Origin: Devosia sp. A8/3-2
GTDB taxonomy: Bacteria; Pseudomonadota; Alphaproteobacteria; Rhizobiales; Devosiaceae
Direction: 5' to 3'
NCBI GenBank assembly: GCA_025452255.1
Contig: CP104975.1
Span: 124,001-188,000, forward strand
DNA: 64,000 nt
How positions within the stretch are numbered: position 1 is the stretch's first letter; every line of letters begins with the position of its first letter. A program made the position numbers and the translations under genes. Below are positions 38,581 to 47,863 of this stretch, one piece after another. Below the pieces are notes generated by a model. The model had not been told where the DNA came from, ran no database searches, and saw only the letters and a list, made by a program, of their open reading frames with translations.

Positions 38581-40237
38581 GGTTGAAATACCTTGATCGT
38601 GGGATTGGTTGCGTCATCGGCAAACAGGGGATTGCTCTCTCCCTTCACCACGTCGGTGATTGCGTTGAGTAATGACCGCGCCCGTGCGCAACAGCCTTCG
38701 GTAGCGCCAATCGCTCCCGCGATGGCCTCGTAGCTTGAGGTGTCCTTCTTCAGTCCCCCAATGGCACGATCGTCGCTCTTTAGGCGCACGACAAGGTCAG
38801 CTACGTTGGCTGGCGGCTGGTCAACTCTGGATCGCGAGAAGACAGGCGTTCGCATCCGCATCGAGAATCCAGCCTATGGTGTCCTCAAGCATCTCGCCCT
38901 CTGCCCATCGAATGATCACGCCCGAGTTGGGAGATCCGCCGGCGACAAGCGCTGCGGCGTATCCGACGCCCTCTGCGTCCCCATCCACCATGGCCACGAT
39001 GCGCGGATGCAACGGGGCCATGGCCTCGGCTGTCCTCACGACCGCACCATCATGCGTCGGGACCACACCGACAAAGGCGGCAAACCGGCACTCATCAGCC
39101 GCCGCCCAGCTCTGATGCAGATCGACTGCGCGAACCAACAGCCCGAGCCACTCGTAGTCTGTCCGGCCTTCGGGAACTAAGACAAACTCATGCATGGCGG
39201 CAGCGATCGTCTCAACGCGGTTGACTCGGAATAACTTTCTCACACTGTTTGGCGTATCAGCGGCAAGTGTAGACGTCAGTAGTGGAACCGCAGTCAGCAC
39301 ACCTTCGACATTCCGGAGCACCAAGACGCCTGTCGGGTCAGCGAGCGCTGCTACCATAGGCGAGTGTGTCGAGACGAAGGTCTGACGGGAAAGCGCCTGT
39401 ATTCTATGAACCAGTCGACGTTGCAAGGAAGGAGGCACGTGAAGCTCCGGCTCTTCCAAGGCCATCCAAAAGCCTTCTCGGGCTTCGGCGCGCATCCGGC
39501 CGAACTGTAACAGCAGAAGGAGGTGCTGGAGCGAAAGAAGTCCACTCCCATGTCGCCTCGCTGGCAAGGGAAGACCGCCTCCCTCATGCGCATAGTGCGA
39601 GACGACAGATTCTAGCAGGCCATTGCTGTCGGTAGCGGTCACCCGCAAATGGAGAGTGGGGGCAGTACGGAAAAAGCCGCGCAGTTCCTGATTCAGACGG
39701 TCGACGATCGGGGCCGGGCTCGTGTCCTCCTCAAGGCGAGCATGCGGCTCGCGCAGTCGGTCACGCTCGCTCAGGACGGACTCTGAGGGCTGGCCTCCGC
39801 CCGCTGCAATGACCCTCCGAAACAACTCGGATCCGAACGACACGGTCCGGTCCCACGTGCGCGGCCGGCACGAAAAGAATCCAATGTCGTGGATTAGACG
39901 AGTGGAGAATGTGACTGCACTCTCATCCGCAAAAACATCGCCGACCGCGTCGTCATCGTGGAAATATCGGAGGGTCTCCACTTCGAGCGACGGACGGTCA
40001 AATCGAGCGGCAAAAGCGACTCGGCACGCGAGCTTGCAGGATTGATCGGCGCGCCGGCGCCACCGTGCCATCGATCGGATTCCACCATTTGACGATCCCC
40101 CGATCGTCCCGAAACCAGTCCATGTGCTGAGCTGGATCGTCGCCATCAAAACCGATAATCGTGGCGATCAGGCGAATACGGTCCACTGGTTGAGGATTGC
40201 TGCCGTAGAAGTCATGTTCTGTCAGCTGGCGCACCAT
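38577..40237 (-). CDS. OLD family ATP-dependent nuclease (GajA-like), N-terminus missing, frameshifted
   Basis: About 550 residues with breaks near 40060 and 38840. ABC-type ATPase features are the signature region GSGLLSLQHLLLLLQF, Walker B MALEEPELHVPPSLQRRLV and the switch His in FVSTHSPMVA. The Toprim nuclease domain follows: EFVLVPEGRTDYEWLGLLV and the DxD in RIVAMVDGDAEG. The N-terminal end reads LTEHDFYGSNPQPVDRIRL, which in relatives lies shortly after the Walker A loop and LDLxLGRR. LDLTVGRR can be seen just upstream of 40237, but no intact GxxxxGK(S/T) loop in any frame. The gene is therefore broken or truncated near 40240-40310. It pairs with the UvrD-like gene downstream. Confidence 0.72.
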
Positions 40238-40589
40238 CCGGTCCCGGCGTCCAACAGTGAGATCCAGTGGGGCGCACGCCGCGCGTGGCCGCTAGACAGA
40301 AACAATCGACTGGACGATCGTAGACGCGTCGGTGATGTTGCTGCCAAAAATGCAGGGGCAGCAATGAGCTCGATTGGGCAAGTTACGGCGGTGACGGTCA
40401 AGGGCGCGATCGAGATGGTGCCGCAAGAAGAACCGAGCTGGCAGCGTTGTTGCGGCCCTCTGCTTGGCAGAGGAGAACGCAGATTGAAGAAGACGCTAGG
40501 GCTTGGAAAAACCGGAGGGTGACGGGTCACCACACATGCCCACCATTTGCGGCGCCCGCGGTCAGAACGACTGTCAGAGGAACTAAGGC
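40238..40589. other. Region with no intact gene, upstream of the OLD nuclease
   Basis: About 350 bp between the visible start of the OLD-family gene and DUF4238. The Walker A segment of the nuclease would be expected here on the minus strand. A weak echo (RNNAASSVLLAA in one minus frame) can be read, but frames close quickly. It may be a deletion or heavily degenerate N-terminus. Confidence 0.35.
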
Positions 40590-41798
40590 ATGAACGAGAG
40601 TGCTTTATATTTTGGAGAATGGGGCAACCTGCCCGTGGATGGTGACGTCCGTCCATTCAGCATGATCAACCCAATCCACGCGGATACCGACCGCAAAAAC
40701 CGCAAGCATCATTTCGTCTCGGTCGTCTACATGGAGGGCTTCACTGACGCCAACGGACGCGTTCTCGTCTATCGATCGGAGGATCCCGAGCATCCGCACC
40801 CAACGCAACCCTCGGCGATCGGCTATGAGAATTATTATTACTCTCAGAAGCTGCACGGAGGCGGACAGGAGAACCATCGCTTCGAGGATTTATGGAATTC
40901 GATAGAGAGTGTCTGGCCTGAAACGATCCGAGCACTGGAAACAAGGCGGCTTTCTCCGACTATCTCTTTCAATGTGTTAGGCATGCAGACAATTATGTAC
41001 GCACGCGTGCCTGCGGCCCACGATCGTCATGCGTTGATGCTCGAAGTGAAGCTAAGGAGCCAAGTCCGGGTCCTTGAGGAGCTGGGCGCTCTGCCGGACG
41101 AGCTTGACCGATATGCCGGTCAACTTGACAACATACCGATCGCGATCAATCCCCATGAGACGCTATTAGCGATGGGGGATGACTTTAAGGCGTTTGGTGA
41201 TTTGTGCTTTTGCCTCGGCTTTGAGGTGCTGCACAATAAGACGGGCACACCATTCCTCACTTCGGACAATCCTGTCTGCACTTATGACCCGCGGCATCCT
41301 CTCCACACGCGTATACCCCACGACCACTCTGGGGAGATTGAACTCATTTTTCCCTTGACCGCACGAATGCTCGTTCGGGGCTCAACTAGCCTCGGTCCGT
41401 TCAACGCAGTATCCCGTCATCGAGACGTCACCGACAGGCGTACGGTTCGCAGCTTTAATAGGACGATTGCCCAGTTTGCTTATCGAATGGCCTTGAGTCA
41501 GGATCGGTCCAGCGACGATATTGTGTGCGCCCACGCGGGATCGGTTCCTACCGTAGCAACTGAAGTCCGACGTAGCAGCGACGAAATTCAGATCCTGTGG
41601 AGACACGTCTTTGGTCCCCGACCGACACTCTCTCAGTATATCGACACGCCCGAAAAAAGCGGCGCGCCTCGAAGTGAAATTGGCAAATCCTGTCAGTCAG
41701 CAGAAAGGCGGCTAATTAGCTTGCGCCGCCGCATGGGCCGGGCCGCGGTCCGCTCGCGACCTACGCTACGGAAAGCCACATCTGATGCGTCGTGCTGA
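40590..41798 (+). CDS. DUF4238 domain-containing protein
   Basis: A 402-residue unbroken protein. The DUF4238 core starts with RKNRKHHFVSVVYMEGFTD and continues GRVLVYRSEDPEHP, IGYENYYYSQ, RFEDLWNSIESVWPETIRAL, then TPFLTSDNPVCTYD and IELIFPLTARMLV. The His pair in KHHF and the Asp/Asn in TSDNPV are the usual conserved residues of this family, which has no settled function and is scattered through accessory regions. AAGG lies just before ATG 40590; a second ATG at 40662 is also possible. It stands alone at the end of the defence island and is not part of an obvious operon. Confidence 0.75.
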   Translation: MNESALYFGEWGNLPVDGDVRPFSMINPIHADTDRKNRKHHFVSVVYMEGFTDANGRVLVYRSEDPEHPHPTQPSAIGYENYYYSQKLHGGGQENHRFEDLWNSIESVWPETIRALETRRLSPTISFNVLGMQTIMYARVPAAHDRHALMLEVKLRSQVRVLEELGALPDELDRYAGQLDNIPIAINPHETLLAMGDDFKAFGDLCFCLGFEVLHNKTGTPFLTSDNPVCTYDPRHPLHTRIPHDHSGEIELIFPLTARMLVRGSTSLGPFNAVSRHRDVTDRRTVRSFNRTIAQFAYRMALSQDRSSDDIVCAHAGSVPTVATEVRRSSDEIQILWRHVFGPRPTLSQYIDTPEKSGAPRSEIGKSCQSAERRLISLRRRMGRAAVRSRPTLRKATSDASC

Positions 41799-41899
41799 GG
41801 TACCCGACGGAACCGGGAGGCGCAAGAGCTTGCTTTTGGAAGGAGCTATCACCGTCGTCACCACGCGCAGCGCGCAAATATGCCACCGAATGGTGGGCC

Positions 41900-42542
41900 C
41901 TAGACCCCGTCAATGGAGTGGTCGCGCACCGCGATCTCTGCGGACAACAGCCCGGATTCCTCTAATGCCTCAATATCTGGCAGGTCACGAACAGTCTCGA
42001 GGCCCGAAATGCTCCAAGAATCCCTTGGTCGTCACATAGGTGAACGGCGCCCCCGCCGTCGGGCTGCGCGGCCCCGCGGTGATCATGTTCTTGTCCCGCA
42101 GTGCCCCAATGACGTCGCGCGACACCTCGCGCCCCGAGATTTCCGACACCCCTGCCCGCGTCACCGGCTGATGATAGGCAATCGACACCAGCACCATGGC
42201 CTCGTTCTGGGTCAGATCAACCGCCCGGTCCGGCACCGCAGCAGACGTGGCAATCGCATCGGCATAGGCCGTCCGGGTGCGGAACGCCCAGCCCCCGGCG
42301 ATACTGACCACGTCATAGGGCTTGCCGCGCAGCCCTTCACGAATGTCGTCGATTAACAGGTCAATGCTGGCGTCGCGACCGATCACCCGCGCCGGGGCCT
42401 CGCGCTCCACCGGTTTTGGCGCCGCGAACAGCACGGCTTCGATCCGGTTCATCCATTCGCGCCAGCGCAGGTCAGCCGGCATGTCAGCCAACTCGGCATC
42501 AAAAATCGGCGGCTCGGCAGCTGTACGCTTTTTCCCGGCCAT
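41900..42542 (-). CDS. ScpB-like segregation and condensation protein, frameshifted
   Basis: About 214 residues with a break near 41993. It starts MAGKKRTAAEPPIFDAELAD, with GAGGG six bases upstream. The tandem winged-helix pattern of ScpB is visible: RIEAVLFAAPKPVERE, GRDASIDLLIDDIREGLRG, GGWAFRTRTAYADAI, then LTQNEAMVLVSIAYHQPVTR and VSRDVIGALRDKNMITAG. After the shift the chain ends FGLETVRDLPDIEALEESG and a stop at 41900. On chromosomes ScpB bridges SMC with ScpA; plasmid copies of this kind sit beside DUF1403 genes on repABC replicons. Start and gene order suggest an operon with the DUF1403 gene 8 bp upstream. Confidence 0.8.
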
Positions 42543-42550
42543 GCTCGCCC

Positions 42551-43487
42551 TCACAAGCCGTAGAGCCGGAACGTCGGCCGACCACTGAGCTCGCGCACGG
42601 CGCCCAACTCACCCAGCCGATCAAACAGCCGCCGAGCACCCCGCGCCGACAGCTTTGGACTGGACCACGATCCCGGCACCGCATCGTCCGAGAGCAGCAG
42701 TTTCACCACGTCGCCAGAACCCTTGGCGCGCAACTTCGGCGCCACCGCAGTCAGTGTTGCCGCGCGCTGCCAGCTCTATCCCAAGATCGCAGGCGTCTGC
42801 CGCCGCTGTCGCATAAGCCAAAAACACCGCCCTGCCCCAGCCTTCGCCGCCCGGCCGGACGCGCTTGCGGTGTTCGCCCGATTTGAAGGCCGATGAGGCC
42901 GCCTGCCCCATCAGCAGCGGCACCGGAACAGGCCATCTGAACCTCTGGGCGAGCAGCATGTCGGCGAGCCAAAAGCCCAACAATTCGGCATCGGGCCGCG
43001 CCCGATAGACAGCGGCAGCGATTTCGGCCGCCAGCACTGGCGCCGGTCGCGACGAAACCATCATGTCCGCCGCATTGGTCACCACCTCGGTGAGCGCGTC
43101 ATCCCAGTGTAGGCCAAAATGCTGTTCGGCGACCGGTCGCACAGTTTCCGCGTCGCATCCGGTGGTCCGGCTGGCCAAGCGGCGCCGAGCCATCAGCAGG
43201 TGCCCTGCGGGGCCAGGATCGTCGCCGGCACTGCGCAGGAAATGGGTGTCGCGCAACGCGGATTCATCCTCCCGCCGGCCGGTCAGATTCACCGCCGCCG
43301 CCGCGTTGCGCAGCGCCAGCCGCTGGCGCCATGCGCCCGCCCAAGGCAGGTCTTGGCGCACTAGATTATCCGAGGAATTCAAGGCTGCGCCGGCCGCATA
43401 AGCCGCATCCGCATCGTGCAACACCAGCCCGCGGGGCCGCGCCCACACCGGTACTTTTGGTACCGAAGAAGGATGGACAAGGGGCAA
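42551..43487 (-). CDS. DUF1403 family protein, frameshifted near C-terminus
   Basis: About 312 residues with a break near 42757. Family features are VPVWARPRGLVLHDADAAYA, AGAALNSSDNLVRQDLPWAG and AWRQRLALRNAAAAVNLTGR, then EDESALRDTHFLRSAGDDPG. The corrected C-terminus reads GARRLFDRLGELGAVRELSG and ends FRLYGL. DUF1403 proteins are almost confined to alphaproteobacterial repABC plasmids beside an ScpB gene; their function is unknown. The start is uncertain: the frame opens with a TTG at 43487, and no strong ribosome site was found. Confidence 0.75.
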
Positions 43488-43584
43488 ATCAGCGCGACTT
43501 CATGCCAGCAGGCTACCACCTGACGGCGCTTAACACCACCATATTGTCAAATATCCGCCCCACCTGTCGGTACATTATAATGAC

Positions 43585-43603
43585 TGATAATCTTGCATTA
43601 TCA
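43585..43603. repeat. AT-rich inverted repeat
   Basis: TGATAAT-CTTGC-ATTATCA, 7-bp arms with a 5-base centre, in an A+T-rich stretch 25 bp upstream of the truncated integrase-like frame at 43628. Possible operator or recombinase binding site. Confidence 0.35.
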
Positions 43604-43627
43604 TTCGTTTTGGTCACTATAGAGAGA

Positions 43628-43804
43628 ATGCCTCGAAAACGCGACGAAATTGCCGAAAACCACCCTCTGCACGGCTCTGCTCCCCCTAGAGCCCGCCGGC
43701 AGGTGTCGGATTTCTGTGTCGGCAGACCGGCTTTCGTGAGACTCGGCCGCCGTGGTCCCGGTGCTGGGGGTCGGGCGACAGACCGCACGAGCGGAGTCTC
43801 ATAA
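43628..43804 (+). pseudogene. Duplicated 5' end of the tyrosine recombinase gene
   Basis: A 58-codon frame begins MPRKRDEIAENHPLHGSAPP. The DNA closely matches the start of the recombinase gene at 44923-45030 (shared CGAAAAC-CGACGA and GCCGAAAACCA-CCTC-GCACGGCTCT blocks), after which similarity fades and the frame stops. It is best read as a leftover from a duplication that now brackets VapBC. Confidence 0.5.
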
Positions 43805-43993
43805 TTTCCGCTTCACATTGTGCCACGCGCCCCGTGAGATGTTTTGGCGGGCGATATCAGAACCGAACGGGAGGATGCGGGAAAATTTGATCCCTTCAGG
43901 AGCCCGTGGAGGCGGATTTCGACCCATCGATGAGCAGCGGGTCGGAAAACAAGGAACGGCCGCCTACGAGGCTCTGACTGGCCCTAGCAGCGT

Positions 43994-44014
43994 TTTGGCT
44001 TTTTTGAAGCCAAA
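43994..44014 (+). terminator. Hairpin, possible terminator
   Basis: TTTGGCTT pairs with AAGCCAAA (8 bp) around a 5-base T-rich loop, in the gap between the integrase remnant and vapB. No T-run follows, so its role is uncertain. Confidence 0.35.
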
Positions 44015-44166
44015 CCACCCCCGGCGCCTCGAATGGCGTGATTAATCGCGTCTGGGTCGCCTGTGGTCTTCGTTTGATCAGCGCCATCACATTTTTTCGG
44101 CCCCTAGAAATTTGCTCTAACCCGCGCTATCTATAATTTTCTCTGTTCTTGTATAGAAAGGAATGT

Positions 44167-44412
44167 ATGGACATGTCCTTCTCGGTAAAGGATGAAGCCA
44201 CTGATGCTGCCGTACGCCGGTTGGCCGGGCTCAAGAACAAGACCCTCACCGATACGATCCGGGAGGCCGTCGAACAGGAGTATCAGCGCAGCCGAGCTGC
44301 GGTTCCGCTGGTCGAACGGCTCAAACCGCTCGCGGAGCGTTATCGCGCCTTTCCCCAAAGCCGACTACAAGCGGACAAGGCCTTCTTTGACGAACTCTCT
44401 GGAGATGCCTGA
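44167..44412 (+). CDS. vapB: Type II antitoxin, VapB family
   Basis: An 81-residue protein. It begins MDMSFSVKDEATDAAVRRLA and continues GLKNKTLTDTIREAVEQEYQ, the pattern of the Rv0623/PSK-type VapB ribbon-helix DNA-binding antitoxins, with a C-terminal toxin-wrapping tail (ERYRAFPQSRLQADKAFFDE). AAAGGA lies upstream of ATG 44167. A TATAAT hexamer at 44132-44137 is a likely -10 element. The stop overlaps the vapC ATG (TGATG). The pair probably stabilises the replicon by post-segregational killing. Confidence 0.82.
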   Translation: MDMSFSVKDEATDAAVRRLAGLKNKTLTDTIREAVEQEYQRSRAAVPLVERLKPLAERYRAFPQSRLQADKAFFDELSGDA

Positions 44413-44805
44413 TGTTTGTCGACGCTTCGGCCATTATTGCCATCATCGGAGACGAAGATGACGCCCTGTCCTTGGCCGCTCGCCTCGGCCAAGCCAGCAA
44501 GACCTATGTATCGCCGATGGCTGTCTACGAGGCCGTAGCCGGCCCGGCGCGGAAGCGCTTGCCCCATAGAGGATGCAGATCAACTGGTCGATCTGTTTGT
44601 CGAAGAGATACAGGCTCAAACCATTCCCATCACCGCAGCCATCGGCCGAATAGCAATTGGTGCCTTTAATCAATATGGCAAGGGTCGGCACAAAGCTGAT
44701 CTGAACATGGCAGATTGCTTTGCCTATGCCTGCGCCAAGGCATATCGTGTGCCGCTGCTGTTCAAGGGCAATGACTTTGTGCACACCGACGTCGAAATTG
44801 CCTAG
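44412..44805 (+). CDS. vapC: Type II toxin, VapC PIN-domain ribonuclease, frameshifted
   Basis: About 131 residues with a break near 44562. PIN-domain acidic residues are in place: Asp in MFVDASAIIAIIGDEDD, Glu in SPMAVYEAVAGPARK, and the Asp pair region KADLNMADCFAYACAKAYRV ending LLFKGNDFVHTDVEIA. VapC toxins cleave tRNA or rRNA and are neutralised by VapB. It overlaps the vapB stop. If the shift is real the toxin is dead; the intact second half suggests a sequence error. Confidence 0.85.
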
Positions 44806-44922
44806 GCAAACGTTCGTGCAGCAACAGCACGAACGCCATTGAACGCCAAATTGGGCTAGTATTCCGCTGAACCTCGCCAATTCTGCTCAGCAGGATGAGC
44901 AAATATTGTACAGGACAATGAC

Positions 44923-46127
44923 ATGCCGTCCGCTCATCCAGGAAAACCGATAGCCCGAAAACTCGACGAGAACGCCGAAAACCAGCCTCAGCACGGCTCT
45001 ACTCGACCACAGAGCACGCCGGCGCCTGTTGGATTTTCGCACGATGAAACGGCGGCCCACGCCAGCGACGATTTTGGCCATTGGTCGGCCGAGACAGCGA
45101 TCGACGCACCCTCCCCTGCCCCGCCGGCGGCCACCCTGCCGGCGCATCTGGAACAACTCGCCGATCGCGCCCGCGAATATGTCGCGGCAGCCAGCTCGCC
45201 CAATACCCGCCGGGCCTATGATAGCGACTGGAAACACTTCTGTTCTCGGTGCCGGCGGCAGGGCCCTCGAGCATCTCCCACCCGACCCGCAGATCGTCGG
45301 GCTGTACATCACGGCCTGCGCGTCCGGCGCTGCGACCGCCAATCGCCAGCCCGCCGCCGTCTCCAGCATCGAGCGCCGGCTCTCTGCCCTCTCCTGGCAC
45401 TATCTCCAGCTTGGTGAGCGGCTCGATCGCGGCGATCGCCACATTGCCACGGTGCTTGACGGCATCCGCCACACCCACGGCCGGCCGCCCGTACAGAAGG
45501 AGGCCGTGCTGCCCGAGGATCTAATCGCCATGCTCGGGACCCTCGACCGCGGCACGCTACGCGGCCTACGCGATCGGGCCATGCTGCTAATGGGGTTCGC
45601 TGGCGGCCTGCGGCGCTCGGAAATTGTCGGTCTCGACGTTGGCCCCAAGCAAACTGAGGATTCCTCGGGCTGGGTTGAGATCCTCGAACGCGGCATGGTT
45701 TTGACCCTCCGTGGCAAAAACGGCTGGCGAGAGGTAGAGATCGGCCGCGGCTCCTCCGACGGTACCTGCCCCGTGGTCGCATTGGAAACATGGCTCAAGC
45801 TGGGCCGCATCGCCCATGGACCGCTGTTTCGGCGGGTCACGGGGCAAGGCAAAACCGTTGGGTCCGAGCGGCTGCGCTGATCAGGAGGTTGCCCGCCTCG
45901 TCAAACGCACCGCCCTTGCTGCAGGGGTGCGTGGGGAGCTTTCGGAGAATGAACGAGAGCAAAAATTTGCCGGACATTCGCTGCGCGCCGGCCTAGCCTC
46001 CTCGGCTGAGGTCGATGAGCGCTATGTGCAGAAGCAGCTCGGGCATGCCTCGGCCGAAATGACCCGCCGTTATCAACGCCGAAGGGACCGTTTCCGGGTC
46101 AATCTCACCAAGGCCGCGGGATTGTAG
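44923..46127 (+). CDS. Tyrosine recombinase/integrase, frameshifted
   Basis: About 400 residues with breaks near 45245 and 45868. After a variable N-terminus (MPSAHPGKPIARKLDENAEN) comes a SAM-like core-binding domain (SPNTRRAYDSDWKHFC, SSIERRLSALSWHYLQLG). The catalytic domain has the first Arg in FAGGLRRSEIVGLD, the HxxR motif in FAGHSLRAGLASSAE, and the His plus nucleophile Tyr in VQKQLGHASAEMTRRYQRRR. Recombinases of this type sit beside repABC and may resolve plasmid multimers or move cassettes. Its 5' end is partly duplicated at 43628, with vapBC between the copies. Confidence 0.85.
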
Positions 46128-46138
46128 AGCCCCCTCCC

Positions 46139-46364
46139 CTACTGCAGTTCCGGCAGCGCTGAATGGATCAGCTACCTTGACGCCCAGCGGCCCGAAATGC
46201 CGGAGATTTCGGGTCAGCACACCGAGACCGTGCACATGGGCTGTCGCGGCGATCGCGATGTCCTCATGCCTCCCGATGGCGGCATTGCCGTGCACATCAA
46301 CCAAAATGATCAGAGATGCCCGTCGAACGCGCCGAATATGGCATCCGAATTGGAAATTAGTCAC
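46139..46364 (-). pseudogene. PIN-domain toxin remnant
   Basis: The minus strand carries the C-terminal half of a VapC/FitB-type PIN protein: HEDIAIAATAHVHGLGVLTR followed by NLRHFGPLGVKVADPFSA, then after one shift LPELQ and a stop at 46139. The N-terminal half with the first acidic residue is absent, because the repC 3' end directly adjoins it. No antitoxin is seen. It is best read as a truncated toxin gene wedged between repC and the recombinase. Confidence 0.5.
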
Positions 46365-47704
46365 GATTTCGGCCCGCGCTTATCGAGGTTTTGCCGCAAG
46401 GCATCGCTAATCTCGAGGCGCTTCTCCGTTCGAACGACCCTGCCAGCGGTCTCCAACTCATTTGCGGCTTCTGCCACCCCGCTATTGGCCACCTTCGCCG
46501 CATCAAGCTTGGCACGAACCGGGGCCATGACCATCGGCCAGACGGAAAATTTGCCGTCCTTCGCCCGGTCGGTCAGATTCCGCAGATAACCGCCGGCACT
46601 TTTAATCTGGTCCTGCCGCTGGTAGATCGCCGCAATGGTGATCGCTGCCTGCTGTTCGCCCATCGCGGTGCGTGCATCCTCCCGAGCGCTGGGGCTAATC
46701 CCCAAACTCGGCCGGGCTACCTCGGCGGCCGCAAGGAACTCGCGCCAGTTGCGAATGCCGCTGCCGCCCTTCACCAACCAAAGCAGGTTCGGGCAGGCAT
46801 CCAGAACAATTCCCAATGGCAGTTCGCGCTTCGGCAGGCTCCGAACATTGTCGGGGTCCGCGGCGCTGCCGCTCGCTTCTTCCATTTTTCCTAAGCGATG
46901 TTCAGATTCATTTTTAAAGTCTGGTTTTGAATTCTGTATGTGACGCTCAATTTGAGACTCATTGGCGTTCAGATTCTTTGTTTTCACAAAGGATTCCAAT
47001 ACGTCACGCACTTCAGACCAAAGGTCCTCAAGGTCCGTAGCGATCGCCTCGAGGACTTGCCGCGGTGCCGTCCGCAGGAATCTGGCTGACGATGGCCTGA
47101 TAGGCTTGCTGCACCCTACCCCAGTTGGCTGGCACGCCCTCTTCAATACCAGCTTCGATCATCTTGACGATGTCACGGCGGCATATGGTTAGCCGTTCCT
47201 TAACAAGGCGGTGCGCCTTCTTGTCGGCGCGAACTGCGTCAGCCATCTCCTTGAACTCGGCCGCGCGGGCAACAATTGGAGAAATGTCGAAGCCATAGGC
47301 CTGCTCGATCTCGCCATCATAGCCTTTACGGGCGAAGCGTTTGCCATTGGGGCTGTCCCGGCGGATGACCGGGCCGCAATCGACCAAGTTTGCCAGATGG
47401 CGCCGAAGTGTCGCCGGCGACATGCCATTGGCCCGGCCGATCAACTGCTCGTTGGACGGCCAGACAATGAGTTCGCTATTGCCATAGAGGGCGGTTTCCG
47501 GATGAAAGGATAATAGGGCATCCAGAATTGCTAAAGCCCGGTCCGTCGCGCCTGGGGAATCCCGGCTTCCTTAATATTCTGAAAGACGTGCCATTTGTGA
47601 ACGGTCGCGTCCTTTGGCATTGCCTTAGAGGCCACCTGACTTGAGATCATGCCAAGCGATAGCGCTCGCCGCCCAAAGGGCGTCGTTGAGGTGTACGTCT
47701 GCAT
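46361..47704 (-). CDS. repC: Plasmid replication initiator RepC, frameshifted
   Basis: About 445 residues with breaks near 47540 and 47065. It starts MQTYTSTTPFGRRALSLGMI at 47704. Family motifs are HKWHVFQNIKEA, DRALAILDALLSFHPETALY, NSELIVWPSNEQLIGRANGM, SPATLRRHLANLVDCG with DSPNGKRFARK (the winged-helix DNA-binding region), EIEQAYGFDISPIVARAAEF and ERLTICRRDIVKMIEAGIEE. RepC binds the origin, which in repABC plasmids lies inside repC, and limits copy number. Translation should be repressed by the antisense RNA predicted at 47805-47858. It is last in repABC and adjoins a PIN remnant. Confidence 0.88.
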
Positions 47705-47769
47705 TGTCTTTCACCTTGCGTAAGGCAAAAGAAATACGGCCGCCAAAGCGGTGTAGGCCGATGAGGGCC

Positions 47770-47798
47770 TTGACTGCGATTCCGAGAAGTGCGATTCT
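47770..47798 (+). promoter_or_regulatory. Promoter of the repABC antisense RNA (predicted)
   Basis: TTGACT at 47770-47775 and GATTCT at 47793-47798 with 17-bp spacing fit a sigma-70 type promoter directed against repC, ending about 7 bp before the predicted RNA start. The -10 match is weak. A 6-bp hairpin (47783-47800) overlaps it. Confidence 0.4.
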
Positions 47799-47804
47799 CG
47801 CGTT

Positions 47805-47858
47805 ACCACACTACGAGAGAGGCTTCCGGAACGTTGTTTTCGGGGGCCTTTTTCTTTT
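47805..47858 (+). ncRNA. repABC counter-transcribed RNA (incompatibility RNA), predicted
   Basis: The gap between repB and repC is 159 bp and carries, on the strand opposite the operon, a hairpin (47820-47828 with 47841-47849, nine pairs including two G-U) followed by TTTTTCTTTT: a rho-independent terminator. With the promoter at 47770 this gives an RNA of about 54 nt, the size and place of the antisense RNA (RepE/ctRNA) of known repABC plasmids. It would pair with the repC leader and reduce RepC synthesis, setting copy number and incompatibility. Confidence 0.65.
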
Positions 47859-47863
47859 GCGGA

